NCBI GenBank assembly: GCA_946539105.1
Contig: CAMNHG010000034.1
Coordinates: 1 to 12,410 of the forward strand
DNA: 12,410 nucleotides
Origin: an uncultured Clostridia bacterium
GTDB lineage: Bacteria > Bacillota > Clostridia > Oscillospirales > Acutalibacteraceae
Direction of reading: 5' to 3'
Below, piece after piece: positions 7,883-12,410 of this stretch; position 1 is the stretch's first letter; each line of letters opens with the position of its first letter. Below the pieces are notes generated by a model that saw only the letters and a program-made list of their open reading frames with translations, ran no database searches and was not told the origin of the DNA. The position numbers and the translations under genes are program-made.

Positions 7883-8710
7883 TTACTCGTTGAGATCAAA
7901 GAATCTCATTCCGCAATACTCGGTAACGAAGTTCTGAGTTTCGTGCCAAGCACTCTGTCCGATGTAGAAAACAAGGATTCTGTGGTTTACAGCGGAACCG
8001 CCCTGGTCAAAGATAAAGGAAACAGCTTCCTTTACAGCTGAGTTAGGCTCGGTTGCTGTTGAACCGTAGTAACCATAGTCAGAAATAATCTCATCTATAG
8101 AAGTTGTATTTGAACGAACCATAGCGTCTCTGATGCACTGCGCTACAAGTGAAGCTCCGTAATAGCCTGTGGAGCCTGCCTCGCCCATTACAAGTCTTTC
8201 GAGCTTAGCTCTGTCATATGAAGAAAGGCTTAAGCTGCCTGCCGAACCTGTTGAAGAAGAGCTTTCGGATGTCTCTGAGGTCTCTGTCTCTGATGACTCC
8301 TCGCTGCTTGACTCTTCCTTAGAAGAAGTCTCTTCTTCTTTAGCCTCGGTCTTGGGCTGAGTTTCTTTTTCTTTGTCTTCTTTCTTTTCCTCCTTAGAGG
8401 ATTTCTCGGGTTTTGCGGTTGTGGGTGCTACGGTTGTCTGAGGCTCGGTAGCGACCGGTAAAGTTACCTCTACGCAGTTGTTTGTAATTACCGCGGAAAA
8501 CTGATCTGCGTTTCCTACTGCCATAGAAGCAGCCTTGCTGTCCTCATAAGCGTCAACATTGGGTGCCAAGGTTGTTGTGGGAATTACAAGAATTGCGGCG
8601 GTAATAATTACAGCAGAGATTGCCGAAAAGATTTTTACGCCTTTCTTTACTTTAACCGGCTTAACAGCCTTGTCATCACTTCCGTAGTGTTTAAGGTTTG
8701 AAGTTCTCAA
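7883..8710 (-). CDS. Membrane-anchored SleB-type cell wall hydrolase
   Basis: The 275-residue protein has a basic N-terminus, one membrane segment (about 26-49), a spacer, then a low-complexity linker rich in Ser, Glu, Lys and Thr (about 88-158), then a C-terminal domain (about 162-275). That domain resembles the SleB/CwlJ 'Hydrolase_2' family (peptidoglycan lytic enzymes): LVMGEAG with candidate catalytic Glu177, GASLVAQCIRDAM, and HETQNF...GMRFFD near the end. The topology predicts the domain outside the membrane, reaching the wall through the linker. The start is TTG with a strong Shine-Dalgarno; no ATG fits. It is a single-gene unit. Family assignment is by motif and final-segment pattern; it could act in spore cortex breakdown, germination or vegetative wall turnover. 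Confidence 0.8.
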   Translation of the reverse strand: MRTSNLKHYGSDDKAVKPVKVKKGVKIFSAISAVIITAAILVIPTTTLAPNVDAYEDSKAASMAVGNADQFSAVITNNCVEVTLPVATEPQTTVAPTTAKPEKSSKEEKKEDKEKETQPKTEAKEEETSSKEESSSEESSETETSETSESSSSTGSAGSLSLSSYDRAKLERLVMGEAGSTGYYGASLVAQCIRDAMVRSNTTSIDEIISDYGYYGSTATEPNSAVKEAVSFIFDQGGSAVNHRILVFYIGQSAWHETQNFVTEYCGMRFFDLNE

Positions 8711-8717
8711 AAATTTG

Positions 8718-8726
8718 TCCTCCCTT
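8718..8726 (-). promoter_or_regulatory. Ribosome binding site fixing the TTG start of the hydrolase
   Basis: AAGGGAGGA lies 7 nt before TTG at 8710. It is one of the best Shine-Dalgarno matches in the window and compensates for the weak start codon. Confidence 0.8.
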
Positions 8727-8761
8727 GGTTACTGCGCAAATCACACACGCGTATATAATAA

Positions 8762-8790
8762 AGTATATTTGCGATGTGCTTTGGTTGAAA
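8762..8790 (-). promoter_or_regulatory. Candidate hydrolase promoter, proximal
   Basis: On the minus strand TATACT (8767-8762, five of six) has only a poor -35 (TTTCAA, 8790-8785, 17 bp away). The transcript would begin near 8755, about 45 nt before the TTG start. The weak -35 would suit an activated promoter, but that is inference. Confidence 0.4.
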
Positions 8791-8836
8791 TGCGCAACGT
8801 CTTTAGTCGTAAAATTTTATCAAACACACAATTTCA

Positions 8837-8863
8837 AGTGTATTAAAACACATAATTTGTCAA
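8837..8863 (-). promoter_or_regulatory. Candidate hydrolase promoter, distal, with perfect -35
   Basis: TTGACA (8863-8858) is a perfect -35 on the minus strand. The best -10, TACACT (8842-8837), is only 15 bp away, which is short. An inverted repeat overlaps the -35. Confidence 0.3.
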
Positions 8864-8877
8864 ATTGCAAGTTTGAC
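8859..8877. repeat. Inverted repeat GTCAAA-N7-TTTGAC over the distal -35
   Basis: Exact 6-bp arms at 8859-8864 and 8872-8877 flank a 7-bp spacer. One arm includes most of the TTGACA box, so a bound protein would cover that -35. Possible operator. Confidence 0.45.
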
Positions 8878-8891
8878 CTCGCAAAATTGCT

Positions 8892-8917
8892 TGTAACCTT
8901 TGTTACTCTTTTGTAAC
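8892..8917 (+). promoter_or_regulatory. Triple TGTWAH hexamer array (WalR/PhoP-box-like)
   Basis: On the plus strand TGTAAC (8892-8897), TGTTAC (8901-8906) and TGTAAC (8912-8917) are spaced by 3 and 5 bp. The last two match the WalR consensus TGTWAH-N5-TGTWAH exactly. WalR controls cell wall hydrolases in Firmicutes, and a cell wall hydrolase is the gene downstream. The box runs opposite to that gene, and no walRK is in the window. The hexamers also form GTAAC/GTTAC inverted pairs. Confidence 0.45.
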
Positions 8918-9022
8918 AACTCGATTTTTAATTGCTTTAAGAAATTATAACTTGTGCATTTTATACAAAACTTAATTCTTTTAGATGTTTATTCTGCCGA
9001 AAGTAGAAAATATTAAAAAATT

Positions 9023-9310
9023 TCAATTTTCCCTGAAAAATAGCCGTTTTTTGGGCTTTTTTTGAGGTTTCGGCGTACAGCACGAAATTATGACGGCGTC
9101 CTCTCCTATAAGTCTAATTTTCTCCCACGGAATAATATAATCTTCGCGTTTTCCGAATATTCCAAATAAGAAAAATCGACCAAATATTACAAAAGCTACA
9201 ACTTTTGCACTATTTTTATCCAATATGAGGTCATCAATATAGCCAATTTTCACACCATCCACTTCGCTGATAACTTCCTTGCGTCTCAGGTCGGAAAATC
9301 TGCAATCCAT
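9023..9310 (-). CDS. YlmC/YmxH-type PRC-barrel protein
   Basis: The 95-residue protein has the short PRC-barrel pattern of the YlmC/YmxH sporulation family: N-terminal FSDLRRKEVI, then VDGVKIGYIDDLILD, a hydrophobic strand pair (VVAFVIFGRFFLFGIFG) and YIIPWEKIRLIGEDAVII. It ends in a basic Lys/Pro/Arg tail. There is no signal peptide and it should be cytosolic. The ATG start has a GGAGGA site 7 nt upstream. The family is found in endospore-formers, but its biochemical role is not known. The gene is divergent from degV. Confidence 0.8.
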   Translation of the reverse strand: MDCRFSDLRRKEVISEVDGVKIGYIDDLILDKNSAKVVAFVIFGRFFLFGIFGKREDYIIPWEKIRLIGEDAVIISCCTPKPQKKPKKRLFFREN

Positions 9311-9360
9311 AACTCAATCCTCCATACAAATATCTATGCAAAATGCTAAAGATGTATTCA

Positions 9361-9389
9361 TTGACTTTTATATTTGATAATGATAAAAT
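9361..9389 (+). promoter_or_regulatory. Promoter of the degV gene
   Basis: TTGACT (9361-9366) and TAAAAT (9384-9389) are exactly 17 bp apart, and TGA before the -10 makes it an extended -10. The transcript would start near 9396, a leader of about 22 nt. Confidence 0.82.
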
Positions 9390-9402
9390 AGTAGCGTATC
9401 AG

Positions 9403-9409
9403 AAAGGAG
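9403..9409 (+). promoter_or_regulatory. Ribosome binding site fixing the degV start
   Basis: AAAGGAG lies 8 nt before the ATG at 9418. An in-frame upstream ATG at 9343 would precede the promoter, so it is not the start. Confidence 0.85.
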
Positions 9410-9417
9410 CATCATTA

Positions 9418-10287
9418 ATGAAATATGTATTTATGACTGACGCTTCGTGCGATTTGAGCGAAAAGCTCGTCAGCGAAATCGGCGTCAGAGTTATTCCCAT
9501 GGAGTTTGAGATAGACGGAAATTACTACCTTCACTACCCTGATTGCAGAATGATGAGCCTTGAGGAATTTTACGGTCATATCAAGGACGGCGTTGTTCCC
9601 AAGACTACCCAGATTAATATTGACGGCTTCAAAAACGCGTTCGAGCCCTACCTTAAGGCAGGCAAGGATATTCTTTACACAGGTATTCCCAGCGGACTGA
9701 GCGGCACAATCAACACCTGCAAAATCGCCGTCGATGAGCTTTTGGAGAAATATCCCAAGAGAAAGATTGTTGTAATCGACTCCTGCTGCGACTCCGCCGG
9801 ACTCGGATATCTTGTATATCACGCCGGCAAAAAGTACGCTGCAGGCGAATCGCTCGAGGATGTAGCGAATTATATTGATGAAATAAAGCAGACTATCGGT
9901 CACTGGTTTGTCGTAGACGACCTTGAACTGCTCAAAAAGGGCGGCAGAATCTCATCTGTTGCCGCTACCTTCGGCAAGGCTTTACAGATTAAGCCGCTGA
10001 TAAGCGTTGATGAGACCGGCAAGCTGGTAAACGTAGGCAAAATCAGAGGCAAGAGCAACGTTGTTCCCACGCTTGTTGAGAGATTTAAGCGCGACAGCAG
10101 AAATATGAAGAAAGAAACCGCTTTTGTCGCCCACGCGGATAACCTTGAAGGCGCGAAGGAGCTAAAAAAGGCGATTAAAGGACTTTGTAAAAACGTAGAA
10201 ATTTGCGAACTCGGTCCGGTAATCGGCTCGCACGTAGGTTCCGGAATGCTTGCGGTGCTGTTCTTCGGCGAAAGAAACCTTAAATAA
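9418..10287 (+). CDS. DegV family protein (fatty-acid-binding, FakB-like)
   Basis: The 289-residue protein is full length for the DegV/FakB family. These cytosolic proteins bind a fatty acid and present it to the kinase FakA for incorporation into phospholipid. Hallmarks are TDASCDLS (residues 7-14), PKTTQIN (61-67), PSGLSGT (91-97), DLELLKKGGRIS (168-179) and the C-terminal GPVIGSHVGSGMLAV (266-280). I chose ATG 9418 because it follows both the promoter and the ribosome binding site and starts with the family's usual N-terminus. It is a single-gene unit, divergent from the PRC-barrel gene and convergent with the serine hydrolase. No fakA is in the window; the actual ligand is not shown. Confidence 0.93.
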   Translation: MKYVFMTDASCDLSEKLVSEIGVRVIPMEFEIDGNYYLHYPDCRMMSLEEFYGHIKDGVVPKTTQINIDGFKNAFEPYLKAGKDILYTGIPSGLSGTINTCKIAVDELLEKYPKRKIVVIDSCCDSAGLGYLVYHAGKKYAAGESLEDVANYIDEIKQTIGHWFVVDDLELLKKGGRISSVAATFGKALQIKPLISVDETGKLVNVGKIRGKSNVVPTLVERFKRDSRNMKKETAFVAHADNLEGAKELKKAIKGLCKNVEICELGPVIGSHVGSGMLAVLFFGERNLK

Positions 10288-10306
10288 TCAGTACATATAT
10301 AAAAAC

Positions 10307-10340
10307 AACACGCAGAGAGTTTTCGCTCTCTGCGTGTTTT
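10307..10340. terminator. Bidirectional intrinsic terminator between degV and the serine hydrolase
   Basis: A perfect 13-bp stem (10307-10319 with 10326-10338) encloses a 6-nt loop TTTTCG. A run of T follows on the plus strand (10337-10340), and A (10301-10305) on the other side gives a U-tract on the minus strand. It lies in the 70-bp gap between two converging genes, so it can serve both. Confidence 0.92.
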
Positions 10341-10357
10341 GTATTTAAATAGAGTTA

Positions 10358-11443
10358 TTATCCTATCTGAGGCAACAGCCTTTCAAACATTATATCCTGC
10401 TGCGTTTTGGTGCCGATTGTATCACTCGCCATAAAAACGGTCATTTTTCTTTCGGGTGCCATATCGATTGTCGCGCTGTAAATACCGATAAATCCGCCGT
10501 GACCTGCCTCCCCTTCGCGCAGGCTCAGCCCGAAGCCGTAGGGTATTGATTCGCCGGCAGGCGTAGTCATCAGCTTGTAGCTCTCTTTTGAAACCACCTT
10601 ACCCTGCGGCAGAGCGTTCATCCAAATCTGCATATCCGACGCGCTCGAAATAATGCCGCCGGCTCCAACCATATTATAGTTTATCGAAACATCATCAAAC
10701 ACATACGAATAGCCCTCAGCCCATTTCGGCGAGTCTGAAAGCTCATATACCGTTCCGGAATGAGTCATTTTGAGCGGCTCAAAGATGTACTCGCGCAACA
10801 GAGTGGTAATGTCCTTTCCCGTCACGATTTTAGCAATATCTGACAACAGAAAGTAATTGATATTACTGTAGTTGTAACTCTCTCCGGGAGCGGAAATAGG
10901 GTCGCTCGAAAAGATAATCGCTTTTTGCGCGTCAATGTCCTTCTGCTCCTGCTCCTTTGTACCATTGGGATGATAGGGCATATCTTCGGGAGATATCTCT
11001 TTTATTCCTGCGGTCATATTGAGCAGATTCCTTATGGTAATCGTCGCGCCATATTTATAATCAGGATAGTATTTGCTCAGCGTATCGTCAATACTGAGCT
11101 TTCCTTCCTCCTGCAAAAGCATAATAATTGCCGCGCAAAAGTGTTTGGAATTTGAACCGATAGGCATCGGGGTATCTATGGTTATTGCTTCTCCGTTTCG
11201 CAACGTTCCCTTTGTGTATGTAAAGAACTGCTCTTCGTCCTTTGTCACCGTTACAATGCCACTGAAATTTGCGTCGTCCAGAATATTTTTCAGCTTGTCC
11301 TGCGCTGTTATTTCTTTAGTTTCCTCTTGTTTGGATGTCGTGGAGACCGCAGCGAAATCAGTTGTGTTTTGATTTCCGCTTTGAGAACAGGCGGAAAAAC
11401 AGAAAAGTATCAGGGCGGAAAGCAGAGCAATAAATTTTTTCAT
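10358..11443 (-). CDS. Class C beta-lactamase-like serine hydrolase, probable lipoprotein
   Basis: The 361-residue protein belongs to the beta-lactamase/PBP-like (class C type) serine hydrolase family. Catalytic motifs are S97-N-S-K100 (SxxK), Y192-S-N194 (YxN) and H315-G-G (in place of KTG). The N-terminus is a signal peptide ending in FSAC, so Cys19 is the likely lipidated residue; Phe at -3 is atypical for a lipobox. A Ser/Thr/Glu-rich spacer (about 20-45) leads to the domain. The ATG at 11443 follows GGAGG with an 8-nt gap; a TTG start further out is less likely. Members act as D-alanyl-D-alanine peptidases, esterases or peptidases, and few are true resistance enzymes. The XRE regulator gene is upstream on the same strand. 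Confidence 0.88.
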   Translation of the reverse strand: MKKFIALLSALILFCFSACSQSGNQNTTDFAAVSTTSKQEETKEITAQDKLKNILDDANFSGIVTVTKDEEQFFTYTKGTLRNGEAITIDTPMPIGSNSKHFCAAIIMLLQEEGKLSIDDTLSKYYPDYKYGATITIRNLLNMTAGIKEISPEDMPYHPNGTKEQEQKDIDAQKAIIFSSDPISAPGESYNYSNINYFLLSDIAKIVTGKDITTLLREYIFEPLKMTHSGTVYELSDSPKWAEGYSYVFDDVSINYNMVGAGGIISSASDMQIWMNALPQGKVVSKESYKLMTTPAGESIPYGFGLSLREGEAGHGGFIGIYSATIDMAPERKMTVFMASDTIGTKTQQDIMFERLLPQIG

Positions 11444-11451
11444 ATTTATAA

Positions 11452-11456
11452 CCTCC
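11452..11456 (-). promoter_or_regulatory. Ribosome binding site fixing the ATG start of the serine hydrolase
   Basis: GGAGG is placed 8 nt before ATG at 11443. The alternative TTG at 11470 lacks a comparable site and would add nine residues ahead of the signal peptide. Confidence 0.8.
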
Positions 11457-11472
11457 GTTAATTTCTGCAATT

Positions 11473-11501
11473 ATTATATCGGACGATATGAAAAAATACA
11501 A
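11473..11501 (-). promoter_or_regulatory. Promoter of the serine hydrolase gene
   Basis: TATAAT (11478-11473) is a perfect -10 on the minus strand. The -35 is TTGTAT (11501-11496), 17 bp away and weak after TTG. Transcription would start near 11466, a leader of about 23 nt. Confidence 0.65.
11476..11489. repeat. Palindrome ATATCG-GA-CGATAT overlapping the serine hydrolase -10
   Basis: The exact 6-bp arms (11476-11481, 11484-11489) surround 2 bp. The palindrome covers half of the -10 box and part of the spacer, where a repressor would block RNA polymerase. The neighbouring XRE regulator is the obvious candidate binder. No second copy was found in the window. Confidence 0.5.
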
Positions 11502-11517
11502 TCGACGGAGTTTTCAG

Positions 11518-11557
11518 AAAAATCAACCGCTGTTTGGAAAGTAAAACAGCGGTTGAT
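11518..11557 (-). terminator. Intrinsic terminator of the XRE regulator gene
   Basis: A perfect 14-bp stem (11522-11535 with 11544-11557, ATCAACCGCTGTTT with its complement) has an 8-nt loop. On the minus strand it is followed by UUUU. It starts 7 nt after the regulator stop codon, so the serine hydrolase depends on its own promoter. Confidence 0.92.
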
Positions 11558-11564
11558 GATTTTA

Positions 11565-12395
11565 TTATAAAAGCGGTTTGGTACGGTCAAAGGCGACCAT
11601 AAAATCGCAGAAATCTTTCTTGGCAATTTCATCGGCATAGCATAGAAGCGGAATGACAGAGCTTTCCTGCCTGAACACATAGGAGTTTATATCACCGTCG
11701 AGCGTGGCGATTACATTGCGCGTGGCAAGGTTGTTTTGACACAGAATCTCCATACAGCGTTCAACCTCGTCTTCGTCAATTCCCGTGTGGTGGCTGATAA
11801 GGGATGCCGCAACCGGAGTGTTCAGACGTGAATACAGATAAAATATAATTGTCAGCAGTTTTTCATCCGCAAAAACAGAAAATACTTTGCGAAGGGTATC
11901 TATGCTGCTCAGTTGACTTTTTATGCCGTTTTCCGGTTCCACCATGAGAAAAAAGTGGCGGAAATCAGGAGAAATTCGGGCGGTAGAAATTCCGCCGTCT
12001 CTAAGGAGCTTTGAGAAATATTCGGTATTCTCCTTTTTTGACGGATTGTTGACAATTTGCAAATCAATGAAGTCCTCAATCACCGAGCTGTCCCTGCGCA
12101 AACCAACCTCTAATGCCCAGCAAATACCAAAAGCATAGCGATACGCTTCCTTATCCGACATACGGCTCAGCTTGTGAGCCAGCTTCAGTGTTTCGCTTCG
12201 GTCATCGTTTCCGAACAGCGCGTCTATACTGACACCTAACGCCTGTGACAGAGCAGGCAGAAGTTCAATGTCCGGTGCGCCGCCGCGCTCCCATTTGGAG
12301 ACCGCCTGTGTTGATACGCCCACAAGCTCACCGAGCTGTTCTTGCGTAATGCTTTTTTCGGTTCTGAATTTTTTAATCTGTTCGCCGATACTCAT
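11565..12395 (-). CDS. XRE-family regulator with N-terminal HTH and winged-helix-like C-terminal half
   Basis: The 276-residue protein begins with a cro/C1-type helix-turn-helix (about residues 5-60): the pattern SITQEQLGELVGVSTQAVSKWERG is at 15-38, followed by LSQALGVSIDALFG. A central part (about 65-160) is not recognised. Residues about 165-245 look like a second DNA-binding module of winged-helix type (VFSVFADEKLLTIIFYLYS, then helices and a strand pair). There are no membrane segments, so it is cytosolic. The ATG start follows GGAGGG by 8 nt. It has its own terminator, and its promoter is outside the window. It may control the downstream serine hydrolase; this is inferred from position and the palindrome only. 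Confidence 0.85.
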   Translation of the reverse strand: MSIGEQIKKFRTEKSITQEQLGELVGVSTQAVSKWERGGAPDIELLPALSQALGVSIDALFGNDDRSETLKLAHKLSRMSDKEAYRYAFGICWALEVGLRRDSSVIEDFIDLQIVNNPSKKENTEYFSKLLRDGGISTARISPDFRHFFLMVEPENGIKSQLSSIDTLRKVFSVFADEKLLTIIFYLYSRLNTPVAASLISHHTGIDEDEVERCMEILCQNNLATRNVIATLDGDINSYVFRQESSVIPLLCYADEIAKKDFCDFMVAFDRTKPLL

Positions 12396-12410
12396 TTCCG
12401 CAACCCTCCG

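Larger units (their letters stand above)
8711..9022. other. 312-bp AT-rich regulatory gap upstream of the hydrolase gene
   Basis: No convincing gene is present: short open frames here lack ribosome binding sites. The gap holds the hydrolase Shine-Dalgarno, weak -10/-35 candidates, an inverted repeat at a TTGACA box, and an array of TGTAAC/TGTTAC hexamers (all listed separately). The leftmost part of the downstream end of the PRC-barrel gene (about 8941-9022) shows only AT-rich sequence and no clear terminator. Confidence 0.7.

Noticed and set aside
8698..8916. Open frame of 72 codons in the hydrolase promoter gap
   Set aside because: It has no ribosome binding site, low-complexity AT-rich composition and overlaps the promoter elements.
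9330..9357. Possible sporulation sigma-E-type promoter for the YlmC/YmxH gene (ATA-16 bp-CATAGATAT, minus strand)
   Set aside because: The match is partial: the conserved T of the -10 is one base off and the -35 has only ATA. Too weak to annotate, though the gene family would fit.
9415..9903. A 162-codon minus-strand open frame opposite degV
   Set aside because: It is a mirror of the well-conserved degV coding sequence, with no family match or start signal.
10358..11443. The serine hydrolase as an antibiotic-resistance beta-lactamase
   Set aside because: The SxxK, YxN and HGG motifs fit the wide serine hydrolase family; HGG rather than KTG and the lipoprotein form argue against calling resistance.
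10358..11443. The serine hydrolase as a self-resistance or processing partner of the NRPS product
   Set aside because: It is more than 4.5 kb away, with housekeeping genes and several terminators between, so nothing in the sequence links the two.

Overview
The window looks like the chromosome of a low-to-mid GC Gram-positive anaerobe of the Clostridia, most like the Ruminococcaceae/Oscillospiraceae. The grounds are strong AGGAGG-type ribosome binding sites, sigma-A-type promoters, U-tailed intrinsic terminators, a YlmC/YmxH-type sporulation protein, a DegV protein, a SleB-type cell wall hydrolase, and a reductase-ended NRPS of the kind known from gut Clostridia. This placement rests on gene content only; no 16S sequence or other marker is present.

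Left part (1-5758, minus strand): one open frame of 1919 codons runs off the left edge. It encodes a two-module non-ribosomal peptide synthetase, A-T-C-A-T-R. It has no starter condensation domain, no epimerase and no thioesterase, and ends in a nearly complete NAD(P)H thioester reductase. The expected product is a two-unit compound released as an aldehyde. The first A domain is unusual: Val replaces the Asp that normally holds the substrate amino group. The gene has its own promoter region and lies behind a strong terminator.

Middle (5988-9310, minus strand): tsf and rpsB form a two-gene translation operon with a strong promoter and a roughly 110-nt leader that can fold. The operon is preceded by a membrane-anchored SleB-type cell wall hydrolase, a 312-bp regulatory gap rich in repeats (including a TGTWAH-type array like WalR boxes), and a small YlmC/YmxH PRC-barrel gene.

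Right part: degV (plus strand) is transcribed divergently from the PRC-barrel gene. It converges, through a bidirectional terminator, on a class C beta-lactamase-like serine hydrolase lipoprotein (minus strand). Upstream of that, also on the minus strand, is an XRE-type regulator with a second, probably winged-helix, C-terminal half. The serine hydrolase promoter carries a 6-2-6 palindrome against its -10 box, a possible target for this regulator.

The most notable items are the NRPS with its non-canonical loading domain placed directly behind rpsB-tsf, the rpsB leader, and the repeat-dense hydrolase promoter. No tRNA, rRNA, CRISPR array or insertion sequence was seen.
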